A DNA stretch of 64,000 nt from Rhodoplanes sp963724735. GTDB taxonomy: Bacteria > Pseudomonadota > Alphaproteobacteria > Rhizobiales > Xanthobacteraceae. A program made the translations under genes and the position numbers. The notes under the pieces are model-generated. The model searched no databases. It had not been told where the DNA came from and was given only the letters and a program-made list of their open reading frames with translations. Positions within the stretch are counted from its first letter, which is position 1, and every line of letters starts with the position of its first letter. Where the stretch lies: contig CAVRVX010000034.1 in NCBI GenBank assembly GCA_963724735.1, positions 1-64,000 of the forward strand, read 5' to 3'. Shown here one piece after another: positions 45,120-53,135 of the stretch.

Positions 45120-46673
45120 ATGCAATCGAGGGACCCCATGATGACGCAGCACCAGCCAGGGACCCTCGAACGCCAACCCGAGTCGGACGGCTCGGCCGAT
45201 CTCGACCTCCTCCCCGACCTCGCAAGCTTCAACGTCGACGGCGACCGGCTGCGCGAGGAATGCGGCCTGTTCGGCATCTACGGGCACCGCGACGCCGCCG
45301 CGATCACCGCGCTCGGACTGCACGCCCTCCAGCACCGCGGCGAGGAAGCCGCCGGCATCGTCACCTTCGACGGCCAGTTCTACCATTCCGAGCGCCGCCT
45401 CGGCCTCGTCGAGGAAACCTTCTCCAAGCGCCACGTGATCGAGCAGCTGCCCGGCCAGATCGCGATCGGCCATGTGCGCTATTCGACCACCGGCGCGACC
45501 ATCCTGCGCAATGTGCAGCCCTTGTTCGCCGAGCTTCTTTCCGGCGGCTTCGCGGTCGCCCATAACGGCAATCTCACCAACGGCATCACCCTTCGCCGCC
45601 AGCTCGTGCGCGAAGGGGCGATCATGCAGTCCACCACCGACACCGAGGCGATCCTGCATCTCGTCGCCCGCTCGCGGCGCGGCCTGTTCGTCGACAAGTT
45701 CGTCGAGGCGTTGCGCGCGCTGGAAGGCTCCTATTCGCTGGTCGCGCTGACCAACAAGAAGCTGATCGCCGCGCGCGACCCGCTCGGCATCCGCCCGCTC
45801 GTGCTCGGCGAGCTCGACGGCTGTCCGATCATCACCTCGGAGACCTGCGCCCTCGACATCATCGGCGCGCGCTACATCCGCGACATCGAGAACGGCGAGG
45901 TGCTGGTGTTCGACGAGACCGGCTCGCAGACCCACAAGCCGTTCCCGCCGATGCAGGCGCGGCCATGCATCTTCGAATACATCTATTTCGCCCGGCCCGA
46001 TTCCGTCGTCGGCGGGCGCAGCGTCTACCAGATCCGCAAGAACATGGGCCACGAGCTCGCCCGCGAGGCCGCGGCCGACGCCGACGTGGTGGTGCCAGTC
46101 CCTGACTCCGGCGTGCCCGCCTCGATCGGCTATTCGCAGGTGTCCGGCATCCCCTACGAGCTCGGCATCATCCGCAACCACTATGTGGGGCGCACCTTCA
46201 TCCAGCCGACCCAGGCGATCCGCGAATCGGGCGTGCGGCTCAAGCACAACGCCAACCGCGCCGTGGTGGCGGGCAAGCGCATCGTGCTGATCGACGACAG
46301 CCTCGTGCGCGGCACCACCTCGGTGAAGATCGTGCGGATGATGCGCGAGGCGGGCGCGAAGGAGGTGCATTTCCGCATCGCCTCGCCGCCGATCACCCAT
46401 CCCGACTATTACGGCATCGACACGCCCGAGCGCGACAAGCTGCTCGCCGCCAACCATACGGTCGAGGAGATGCGCGACATCATCGGCGCCGACTCGCTCG
46501 CCTTCCTGTCGGTCGACGGCATCTACCGGGCGATGGGCGAAGCCGCGCGCGACAATATGCGCCCGCAATTCACCGACCACTGCTTCACCGGCGACTATCC
46601 CACGGCGCTGCCCGACCGCACCGCGCACGAATCCCCGCCGCGCCAGCTCTCGCTGCTCGCGGAGGCGAGCTGA
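45120..46673 (+). CDS. purF: Amidophosphoribosyltransferase PurF
   Basis: The first committed enzyme of purine synthesis; it transfers the amide of glutamine to PRPP. Starts are possible at 45120 (GAGGA seven bases upstream) and 45138; I use 45120, giving 517 residues. The N-terminal nucleophile glutamine amidotransferase begins at the cysteine of LREECGLFGIYGHRD (about C48), so a propeptide is removed. LHALQHRGEEAAGIV and HNGNLTNGITLRRQL follow. The phosphoribosyltransferase domain has the PRPP loop RIVLIDDSLVRGTTSVKI. It lacks the iron-sulfur signature that I could check for only loosely. Confidence 0.95.
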   Translation: MQSRDPMMTQHQPGTLERQPESDGSADLDLLPDLASFNVDGDRLREECGLFGIYGHRDAAAITALGLHALQHRGEEAAGIVTFDGQFYHSERRLGLVEETFSKRHVIEQLPGQIAIGHVRYSTTGATILRNVQPLFAELLSGGFAVAHNGNLTNGITLRRQLVREGAIMQSTTDTEAILHLVARSRRGLFVDKFVEALRALEGSYSLVALTNKKLIAARDPLGIRPLVLGELDGCPIITSETCALDIIGARYIRDIENGEVLVFDETGSQTHKPFPPMQARPCIFEYIYFARPDSVVGGRSVYQIRKNMGHELAREAAADADVVVPVPDSGVPASIGYSQVSGIPYELGIIRNHYVGRTFIQPTQAIRESGVRLKHNANRAVVAGKRIVLIDDSLVRGTTSVKIVRMMREAGAKEVHFRIASPPITHPDYYGIDTPERDKLLAANHTVEEMRDIIGADSLAFLSVDGIYRAMGEAARDNMRPQFTDHCFTGDYPTALPDRTAHESPPRQLSLLAEAS

Positions 46674-46737
46674 GGGTGCGATCGCTTTTTTTCCGCGTCG
46701 TCGCGATCTGCAGGGGGCGGCACGTTAGAACACTGCA

Positions 46738-47121
46738 ATGAGCGATTATCTCGGAACAATTCTCTTATCAGGATTTCTATCCAGTGTTACGGCGGCATGC
46801 ATAACGCTGTATTTTCAGCGACGAACAGCAAGGCTGGACCGCAAGCTCGACTGCCTCCGTCGTGTGGCCGCTTTCCGATCAGTTCCTCCAAAGAAAGAGT
46901 GGTTAGAGGCACTGAACGAAATCTGTATAACGTTCAATGGCTCGGAAGAAGTAATGAATGCACTCGCAAAATTTGAACGGGATATTCGAGCGACTGGCGG
47001 ACATAAAAACGAACTACTGGTCGACCTAATCAAAGCTATGATGGACGACCTTAAGCTAAGCCGGGTCAAATTCGACGAAGAATTTCTTCTTCGACCATTC
47101 GGCAGCAAATTAGCAGGTTAA
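46738..47121 (+). CDS. Small membrane-anchored hypothetical protein (DUF6680-like)
   Basis: A 127-residue protein with one N-terminal membrane helix (LGTILLSGFLSSVTAACITL) followed by a basic YFQRRTARLDRKLDCLRRV and a helical domain with WLEALNEICITFNGSEEVMN. This resembles the DUF6680 pattern, but that is from memory and not confirmed. The DNA is clearly AT-richer than purF and the SDR gene, consistent with recent acquisition. It lies 64 bases after purF, and no clear ribosome binding site is seen (CACTGCA precedes the ATG). Function unknown. Confidence 0.6.
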   Translation: MSDYLGTILLSGFLSSVTAACITLYFQRRTARLDRKLDCLRRVAAFRSVPPKKEWLEALNEICITFNGSEEVMNALAKFERDIRATGGHKNELLVDLIKAMMDDLKLSRVKFDEEFLLRPFGSKLAG

Positions 47122-47221
47122 ATTAAGGACCCATTGACAAATTCAAACAGTTTCGCTGCAGGGCGGAGGACCCGGCGGTCCATCATGCCTCGCCGCATAT
47201 TCGCCGATTTACCAATGCTAT

Positions 47222-47370
47222 TACCTCGCCCCTTTGGGGAGAGGTCGAATTCCGAGCGCAGCGAGGAATTCGGGTGAGGCGGATATCGAGCGGAACGATT
47301 TCCCCCTCACCCGGCTCGCATCTCGTTTCCCTCAATGCTCGCCGACCTCTCCCCGCCGGGGAGAGGTGAG
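47222..47370. repeat. Extragenic palindromic repeat CTCGCCCC...GGGGAGAGGT
   Basis: The left part, ACCTCGCCCCTTTGGGGAGAGGTCG, and the right part, GACCTCTCCCCGCCGGGGAGAGGTGAG at about 47343-47370, are each imperfect palindromes. Between them, GAATTCCGAGCGCAGCGAGGAATTCGGGTGAG and CCCCTCACCCGGCTCGCATCTCG also pair partly. The arrangement resembles dispersed elements of rhizobial genomes. Confidence 0.65.
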
Positions 47371-47392
47371 ACAAGCCCCTCACGCCGCATGG

Positions 47393-47433
47393 CTTGCCGG
47401 GTCGCGCGCCTTCAGCCCGGCCCGGCAATGACG
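47393..47433. repeat. Extragenic repeat TTGCCGGGTC...CGGCAATGACG, copy 1
   Basis: CTTGCCGGGTCGCGCGCC at the left is followed by CCCGGCCCGGCAATGACG at the right, an imperfect palindrome. A second copy with the same ends lies at 48743-48783. Such units are commonly scattered between genes in alphaproteobacteria. Confidence 0.65.
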
Positions 47434-47499
47434 AACAAAAAAGTCGTCACCGGCGGGCTTTCCCCGGTGGTCCATAGGACCTCGCCGCATTGGCCCATG

Positions 47500-47612
47500 C
47501 CCTCATGGTGAGGAGCGCGGCGAAGCCGCGCGTCTCGAACCATGCGCGGCGGCAGTGCACCGCCGCATCCTTCGAGACGCGGCCTGCGGCCGCTCCTCAT
47601 GGTGAGGAGCAT
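47500..47612. repeat. Large cruciform-type repeat with CTCATGGTGAGGAG ends
   Basis: GCGTCTCGAA (47529-47538) pairs with TTCGAGACGC (47571-47580), and GAGGAGCG pairs with CGCTCCTC. The whole element is bounded by CTCATGGTGAGGAG on both sides (47502-47515 and 47597-47610). From memory, this is a frequent element in Bradyrhizobium-like genomes; its copy number here was not counted. Confidence 0.7.
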
Positions 47613-47663
47613 GCTCTGCCTGTCGTGAGGCAGATGCTCCTCCACCCGCGTCGCTGCGCGCCG

Positions 47664-47702
47664 TTCCCTCCCCCGCTTGCGGGGGAGGGTCAGGGAGGGG
47701 GC
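47664..47702. repeat. Extragenic repeat CCTCCCCCGCTTGCGGGGGAGG, copy 1
   Basis: TTCCCTCCCCCGCTTGCGGGGGAGGGTCAGGG-type unit: a stem of CCCTCCCCCGC and GCGGGGGAGGG with a short loop, followed by TCAGGGAGGGGGC. A second copy, differing by a G to A in the stem, is at 48668-48706. Confidence 0.75.
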
Positions 47703-47966
47703 CGAAGCGCCGCATGACAGCTGGCGCGTTCTTTAGGGCCTGAGCCGCGCGGGTCTGGCGTCGAACTGCACCCTCGGAATAACGATCGTGAACAGAAGTG
47801 ATGACGCCGCTCACAGCGCCGTCACGCAGTTGCGCCGGAATGGCCATGCGCCGGCGCCGGGGCTTCCCCCATACGCCCGACAGCGACGACGCCATCGTGC
47901 CGCATCGCCAGTCGCGCCGCGTCTCGTGCAGCATTCGTGATCGCGGAAGATTACAGGAGATCGTCC

Positions 47967-48602
47967 ATGTTCATACGGTTCGTTCGCTTTGCCTGCCTTC
48001 CCGCCCTGCTTGCGCTATTCGTCATGGCAGCCGGCAGCCGCATCGCTCCGGCGCAGACCGAGTGGCTCGACGCCTTGCGCCAGGGCGGCTATGTGATCGT
48101 ATTCCGGCACGGGGCGACGCATCCCGATCAGGCCGACACCGACCCGTTCAATCTCGACAACGTCGACAAGCAACGACAGCTCAATGACGCCGGCCGCGCC
48201 AAGGCACGCGAGGTCGGCGAGGCGTTCCGTAAGCTCGGCATTCCGGTCGCGCGCGTCCACACCAGCATGTTCAACCGGGCGGTCGAGACCGGAAAGCTCA
48301 TGGCGGTCGGCGAGGTGACGCCGACGATCGATATCAGCGAGGGCGGGCTGATCGTGTCGCCCAACGAGAATCAACGGCGCGCGCAGGCGATGCGCAAGCT
48401 CGCCGCGACCGCGCCGCCGGCCGGCAGCAATGTCGTCCTTGTCACGCACCGGCCGAACATCCTCGACGCCTTCGGCAAGGATCTGTTCGACTTCCGTGAA
48501 GGCGAAGCCGCGCTGTTCAAGCCCGACCCGGAAGGCCGCGCCAAGCTGGTCGCGCGGGTGCAGGCGGACGACTGGGCGAAGCTCGCCCAGTCGGCCAAGT
48601 GA
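47967..48602 (+). CDS. Exported histidine phosphatase family protein
   Basis: A 211-residue protein with a signal peptide (MFIRFVRFACLPALLALFVM, cleavage near GSRIAPAQ), so it is secreted to the periplasm. The ATG at 47967 has CAGGAG upstream. The phosphatase core shows YVIVFRHGATHPDQ with the phosphohistidine, RKLGIPVARVHTSMFNRAVE, and the second histidine in VVLVTHRPNILDAF. Related proteins hydrolyse phosphate monoesters, but the substrate is unknown. Repeats lie on both sides. Confidence 0.85.
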   Translation: MFIRFVRFACLPALLALFVMAAGSRIAPAQTEWLDALRQGGYVIVFRHGATHPDQADTDPFNLDNVDKQRQLNDAGRAKAREVGEAFRKLGIPVARVHTSMFNRAVETGKLMAVGEVTPTIDISEGGLIVSPNENQRRAQAMRKLAATAPPAGSNVVLVTHRPNILDAFGKDLFDFREGEAALFKPDPEGRAKLVARVQADDWAKLAQSAK

Positions 48603-48667
48603 GACCGAGCGCGCGGGAACAGAGCACCGTCTCTGCCCCTCGCCCCCACCCGCGGAGCTTTGCTCCG

Positions 48668-48706
48668 CTCCCTCCCCCGCTTGCGGAGGAGGGTCAGGGA
48701 GGGGGC
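48668..48706. repeat. Extragenic repeat CCTCCCCCGCTTGCGGAGGAGG, copy 2
   Basis: Nearly identical to the unit at 47664-47702, with one G to A change in the stem. Its position about 1 kb from the first copy, on the other side of the histidine phosphatase gene, shows that the element is dispersed in the same orientation here. Confidence 0.75.
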
Positions 48707-48742
48707 GGCGCCGCGCGAAGCACCGGAGGAAGCGCCCCATAG

Positions 48743-48783
48743 ATTGCCGGGTCACGCGCCTTTGGCGCGGCCCCGCAATGACG
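48743..48783. repeat. Extragenic repeat TTGCCGGGTC...CGCAATGACG, copy 2
   Basis: ATTGCCGGGTCACGCGCC at the left and GGCGCGGCCCCGCAATGACG at the right form a palindrome with a clear GGCGCG/CGCGCC stem. It matches copy 1 at 47393-47433. Confidence 0.7.
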
Positions 48784-48832
48784 CCGTGGAGAGCCTATAT
48801 TCCGGACGAACAGCAAACCGGAGGCCTCCGCC

Positions 48833-49537
48833 ATGCGATACGAGTACAAGAGCGCCCTGATCGTCGGCGCGGGCAGCGGCCTCAGCGCCTCGATTGCGCG
48901 GCTGTTTCATCGCGAGGGCGGCATGCGCATCGCGCTTGCGGCGCGCGCCGTCGACAAGCTGCACCCGCTCGCGATGGAGACGGACGGCGTCGTCTACCCC
49001 TGCGACGCGACCAAGCCCGACGAGGTCGATGCGCTGTTCGAATCCATGGACACCGCGCTCGGCGGTGCGCCCGAGGTCGTCGTCTACAATGCGAGCGCGC
49101 GGTCGCGCGGCCCGTTCGTCGATCTCGACCGCGACGCGGTCGCGCGCGCTTTGAGCGTGACCGCCTATGGCGGCTTCCTGGTCGCGCAGGCGGCGGCGCG
49201 GCGGATGTGCCCCAAGGGCCGCGGCGCGATCCTGTTCACCGGCGCGTCGGCGAGCGTGAAGGGCTATGCGCAGTCGGCGCCCTTTGCGATGGGCAAGTTC
49301 GCCTTGCGCGGGCTCGCCCAAAGCCTTGCCCGCGAGCTCTCGCCGCAGGGTATCCATGTGGCGCACTTCGTCATCGACGGCGTGATCCGTAATCCGGGCC
49401 GCGAGGAGCCCGCCGCCGCGCCCGATTCCATGCTCGATCCCGACGCGATCGCGCGCGCCTATCTCGACATTCTGCGCCAGGACCGCAGCGCCTGGAGCTG
49501 GGAGGTCGAGCTGCGGCCGTGGGTCGAGCGGTTCTGA
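48833..49537 (+). CDS. SDR-family oxidoreductase-like protein lacking the usual catalytic tyrosine
   Basis: A 234-residue Rossmann protein with the cofactor motif ALIVGAGSGLSASIARLF, the acidic end VYPCDATKPDEVDALFESM, VVYNASARSRGPFV in place of the NNAG motif, and the serine of ILFTGASASVKGYAQS. The catalytic YxxxK position reads FAMGK (SAPFAMGKFALRGLAQSLAR), so the tyrosine is replaced by phenylalanine. I recall similar FAMGKFALR proteins in rhizobia, so this may be normal for the subgroup, but it questions standard SDR chemistry. In related genomes an SDR often follows purF; here repeats and two genes separate them. Confidence 0.8.
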   Translation: MRYEYKSALIVGAGSGLSASIARLFHREGGMRIALAARAVDKLHPLAMETDGVVYPCDATKPDEVDALFESMDTALGGAPEVVVYNASARSRGPFVDLDRDAVARALSVTAYGGFLVAQAAARRMCPKGRGAILFTGASASVKGYAQSAPFAMGKFALRGLAQSLARELSPQGIHVAHFVIDGVIRNPGREEPAAAPDSMLDPDAIARAYLDILRQDRSAWSWEVELRPWVERF

Positions 49538-49607
49538 TCGGCCGCGCCCGGCCCCGCCCCTTCGCTTGAGGAGGGGCGGAGCCGCGCAGCGTTCGAGGTT
49601 GCGACGG

Positions 49608-50930
49608 CTAGGCGGGCTTCGGGGCGTATTGCGTCCCGACCCGACCGCGCGTCTCGACTGCGAAATACACCGACACCAGCGTGATCAGCGCCAGGATGAT
49701 CATGTAGACCGAGATCGGCCACGTCTCCGGCTTGAACTCGGTCATCAGCCAAGTGGCGATCAGCGGCGACAGGGCGCCGGCGAAAATCGACGCCAGATTG
49801 TAGCCGAGCGATACGCCGCTGTAGCGCACCTTGGTGCCGAACAGCTCGGAGAGGAAGGCCGCCTGCGGGCCATACATCGCGGCGTGGCCGACGGCGAGGC
49901 CGAGCACGATGGCGATCCAGGCCAATTGCGGCGACTTCGTCCCCAACAGCCAGAACAGCGGGAACGACATCAGCGCGGAGAAGACCGCGCCAAAGATATA
50001 CACGGGCCGGCGTCCGATGCGGTCCGACAGCGCGCCGAAGGCAGGAATCGTGAAGGTCTCGATCGCTGCCGCGATCAGCACGCCATTGAGGATGTCCTGC
50101 CGGTTCATCCCGAGCGCCTGGACCGCATACGCCAAGGTGAAGGTCGCGTAGATGTAGAAGAAGCCGTTCTCGGCGAAGCGCGCGCCCATCGCCAGCAGAA
50201 TGTTGCCGGGATACATGCGAATGGCGTCGATGATCGGCATTTTCACTTCTTGCTTTTCATTCTTGATTTTCTGGAACTCCGGCAACTCCGCAATAGTGAA
50301 GCGGACCCACAGGCCGACGATGATCAGGACGACGCTGAACAGGAAGGGAAGACGCCAGCCCCAATCGATGAACTGGGCGTCGGTCATGAGCCCGGAAACG
50401 AGCGAAAAGACCAGCGTGCCGAGCACCAGCCCGAGCGGCGCGCCGAGTTGCGGCCAGCTGCCGTAAAAGCCGCGGCGATTGTCCGGCGCATGCTCCACCG
50501 CCATCAGCACCGCGCCGCCCCACTCGCCGCCCAGCCCGAAGCCCTGGATCAGCCGGCACCCGATCAACAGGATCGCCGCCCAGATTCCGAGCAATTCATA
50601 GGTCGGCAAGACGCCGATGATCGCCGTCGCCGAACCCATGATGAGCAGGGTCAGATAGAGCATCGTCTTGCGGCCGATCCTGTCGCCGTAATGACCGAAG
50701 ACGAGACCACCCAAGGGCCGCGCCACGAAGCCGAGCGCGTAGGTCGCGAAGGCGAGCAGCGTCCCGACCATCGGGTCGAAGGTGGGAAAATACAATTTGT
50801 TGAAGATCAGCGCCGCCGCCGTTCCGTACAGAAAGAAATCATACCATTCGATCGCAGTGCCGATCAGGCTGGCGGTTGCAACTTTGACATGCGAGGTTTG
50901 GTGGGCTGCGGGGGCAGTCAGGGCGGTCAT
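49608..50930 (-). CDS. MFS transporter, metabolite:H+ symporter type
   Basis: A 440-residue protein with 12 predicted membrane helices. The ATG at 50930 has GGGAGGGAG upstream. The N-terminus SLIGTAIEWYDFFLYGTAAA and the loop motif FGHYGDRIGRKTMLYLTLLI are characteristic of the metabolite:H+ symporter family that includes ProP, ShiA and KgtP. GGEWGGAVLMAVEHAPDNRR is a further family segment. The likely substrate is an organic acid, shikimate-type compound or osmolyte, but it cannot be read from sequence. No catabolic genes are next to it. Confidence 0.9.
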   Translation of the reverse strand: MTALTAPAAHQTSHVKVATASLIGTAIEWYDFFLYGTAAALIFNKLYFPTFDPMVGTLLAFATYALGFVARPLGGLVFGHYGDRIGRKTMLYLTLLIMGSATAIIGVLPTYELLGIWAAILLIGCRLIQGFGLGGEWGGAVLMAVEHAPDNRRGFYGSWPQLGAPLGLVLGTLVFSLVSGLMTDAQFIDWGWRLPFLFSVVLIIVGLWVRFTIAELPEFQKIKNEKQEVKMPIIDAIRMYPGNILLAMGARFAENGFFYIYATFTLAYAVQALGMNRQDILNGVLIAAAIETFTIPAFGALSDRIGRRPVYIFGAVFSALMSFPLFWLLGTKSPQLAWIAIVLGLAVGHAAMYGPQAAFLSELFGTKVRYSGVSLGYNLASIFAGALSPLIATWLMTEFKPETWPISVYMIILALITLVSVYFAVETRGRVGTQYAPKPA

Positions 50931-51090
50931 TCTCCCTCCCTTTGATAATAAAATCACGTCACGGCTGGCATTCCACAGATGGAATCCAGAGTCGAGACGC
51001 AATTTGCGTTATTTTATCGCTCCCAGCAGACAAGAAGCGCGACCGTGATTTCACCCGCTGGTTGGCGTGCGCTAGTGTATCTACCAGCGA

Positions 51091-51235
51091 AATGAATCCC
51101 GGTTCGCCGCAGAACATGCGACCGCTGAAGAACGACGAGAGCGAATTTCGCGACACCGAAAGGAATTCGCTCCGGCGCTTGTCGGACATCGCCGACCCGT
51201 TTATCCAGGCGCGCGCCTCTTTGGTAATTGGCTGA
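51091..51235 (+). CDS. Possible small protein, 47 residues
   Basis: An ATG at 51091 opens a 47-codon frame (MNPGSPQNMRPLKNDESEFR, then SLRRLSDIADPFIQARASLV) ending five bases before the next gene. Third codon positions are mostly G or C, as in the core genes, which favours real coding. There is a weak AGCGA ahead of the ATG. The product is polar with a short helix and no known family. It could be a leader of the membrane protein gene that follows, or chance. Confidence 0.4.
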
Positions 51236-51240
51236 TATCG

Positions 51241-51711
51241 ATGGCCGGCCCTCCCCACGCCCTCGTCAGGATTTTGCAAACACTCTCACGCGTCGTTTTC
51301 GGCGCGATCGCGACGATTCTTCTTCTGCTCGCGCTCGTCCTCGCGGGCGACGCCGTGGTCCAGTTCTGTCGCGCAGCGATCGTCGGCGGCGACGTCACCG
51401 AGGCGGCGCTGAGCGGCATCGGCTACGTGGTCGTGTCGGTCGCGACTTTCGAAATCGCCCGCTACTTGACGGAAGAGGAAGTGGTGCGCGGCCCCGAAGC
51501 GCGCCTTGCTTCGGAGGCAAGACGCAGCCTGGTGCGGCTCGTCTCGACCGTTGCGGTCGCGATCTTTCTCGAGGCGCTCGTCATCGTCTTCCATGTCGGC
51601 AAGGAAAATGTGCCTCAGCTCATCTACCCGGCGCTCTTGCTGATGGCCGCGATCCTGATCGTGCTCGGACTGGGCGTCTATCAGCGCTTGAGCGCCGGCA
51701 TCGACGATTAG
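51241..51711 (+). CDS. Hypothetical four-helix membrane protein
   Basis: A 156-residue protein with four predicted membrane helices (VVFGAIATILLLLALVLAGD, GIGYVVVSVATFEIARYLT, LVRLVSTVAVAIFLEALVIV, YPALLLMAAILIVLGLGVY). A charged cytoplasmic loop, EEEVVRGPEARLASEARRSL, lies between helices 2 and 3. The family is not recognised; similar proteins are sometimes annotated as general glycosylation pathway proteins without evidence. It begins six bases after a possible small gene and converges on the patatin gene. Confidence 0.7.
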   Translation: MAGPPHALVRILQTLSRVVFGAIATILLLLALVLAGDAVVQFCRAAIVGGDVTEAALSGIGYVVVSVATFEIARYLTEEEVVRGPEARLASEARRSLVRLVSTVAVAIFLEALVIVFHVGKENVPQLIYPALLLMAAILIVLGLGVYQRLSAGIDD

Positions 51712-51782
51712 GGCGAAACGGACGATCGATCGCGCAGAGGTCAACCGTCGCCTCTCCGGCCGATCGCGATGGCGCAACCGTC

Positions 51783-52937
51783 TCACCAATAGGCGGCGTC
51801 GTCGGGATAGCAGCCGACATCCGGCCAGCTGTTGAGCCATTCATGGGCGACGGCGCGCCCCTCGTCGCGCAGCCGATTGATAAAGCCGCGGCTGCGGTCG
51901 AACTTCGACGAGGTTCGCAGCTCGGCGGCCGTCTTCCGCGTCATCTTGATGGTGCGCACCGTCACATGCTTGTAGTTCTCGGCAAACGCCCCGCCGAATT
52001 GCGCGATCCAGTCGTTCACCGTAAGGATGAAATCGAGCTCCTTGTTGAGCGACAGATTGCCCATCAACTCGTTTTCGCGATCCTGGATGTCGGCGTTGGA
52101 CTGCGGCTGCTGGGCCGTTTGCTGCGGATTGATGCGCACGATCCAGATCTCGTCGGGCGCCTGCTCCTTGCGGACGCCCGCCAGGAACTCGCGCACCGGC
52201 GGATTTTGCGAATAAAGGCCGTCCCAATAGTAGCCGCCCTCGATCTGCTCGGCCTGGCGGACGCTGGGCAGCGTTCCCGACGCCGCAACCCCGCGCAGCG
52301 TCAGGGGCAGGCGCTTGCGCCAGCGATGCGTAACGGTCGGCTCGGTGTGCTTGCCGCCCTGCCCTCCCATGTTGCAGTCGGAGTCGAACACGGTCTCGAC
52401 GCCGTTGATGATCTCCGAGGCGCCGAGCAGGAGGCGCGTCCGTACCTTGTCCCAATCGATGCCATCGAACTGCGGACAGGCTTCGGCGAGCAGATCGTCG
52501 AAATCGAAATATTCCCGCCGCACGCCCAGCAGCGGCAGGCCGGCGGTGACCACCTGGCTGATCGCACCGCGCGGATTGAGGCTGAATACGGGCGCGTTGA
52601 AGCCCAGCACCGGCGTCTCCTTCTCCTGCGCCGTGAGCGCGGAGAATGAAAACAGGTTGAGCATCATCTCGGCCGGCGTGGAGGCGGCGAACGCGTCCCA
52701 GAAGCGGTTGAGCTTGTCGATCGCCGCGCGCACCGAGCCGGCGCGGCCGTTCTTCGAGGCGAGGCCGTACCACGCCATCAGGGTGCACAGCGCACCCGCC
52801 GAGGTGCCGCTCAAGCCCACCAATTCGAAGCGGTTCCGCTCCTGGATGTCCTTGAGGATTTCGGATAGGACGCCCACCTCGAAGGCGGCGTGCGTTCCTC
52901 CGCCCTGACAGGCAACGGCCACTTTCACATCCACCAT
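51783..52937 (-). CDS. Patatin-like phospholipase
   Basis: A 384-residue lipid acyl hydrolase with a Ser-Asp dyad. The oxyanion loop is CQGGGTHAAFEVGVL (10-24), the nucleophile S46 is in GLSGTSAGAL (GxSxG), and the catalytic aspartate is in YYWDGLYSQNPPVREF. There is no signal peptide, so it is probably cytosolic or secreted by another route. The C-terminal half has no recognised domain and ends YPDDAAYW. The start MVDVKVAVACQGG is close to the motif, so no N-terminal domain is missing. Substrate and role unknown. Confidence 0.88.
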   Translation of the reverse strand: MVDVKVAVACQGGGTHAAFEVGVLSEILKDIQERNRFELVGLSGTSAGALCTLMAWYGLASKNGRAGSVRAAIDKLNRFWDAFAASTPAEMMLNLFSFSALTAQEKETPVLGFNAPVFSLNPRGAISQVVTAGLPLLGVRREYFDFDDLLAEACPQFDGIDWDKVRTRLLLGASEIINGVETVFDSDCNMGGQGGKHTEPTVTHRWRKRLPLTLRGVAASGTLPSVRQAEQIEGGYYWDGLYSQNPPVREFLAGVRKEQAPDEIWIVRINPQQTAQQPQSNADIQDRENELMGNLSLNKELDFILTVNDWIAQFGGAFAENYKHVTVRTIKMTRKTAAELRTSSKFDRSRGFINRLRDEGRAVAHEWLNSWPDVGCYPDDAAYW

Positions 52938-53135
52938 ATTCGCCCCTTCACCGAGCGAGTGTTTGCCCGGCTTAAGATACCGGCTCAGTCCCGCGAAACC
53001 AGGAAGCAGTTCATGCCGCGGAATCTCGGGTCCTCGCTATCGCGGTCATAAGCTGATCTCGGACTCTACCTGAGATTGTCACGATGCTTGTGCTCACATC
53101 CTGAACGTGGCCGCGCTCAGCCAACTCGATCCGGC

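Larger units (their letters stand above)
47122..47966. other. 845-base gene-free stretch rich in extragenic repeats
   Basis: No credible gene is seen. The first 50 bases are AT-rich. From about 47222 to 47702 there is a row of palindromic elements, annotated separately. From 47703 to 47966 nothing recognisable is seen except the ribosome binding site CAGGAG of the next gene. The short open frames in the stretch are formed by the repeats. Confidence 0.75.

Noticed and set aside
50942..51235. A 98-codon plus-strand frame opening next to the MFS gene
   Set aside because: Its first half covers the promoter region of the divergent MFS gene and has no ribosome binding site; only the last 47 codons, from 51091, look plausible.
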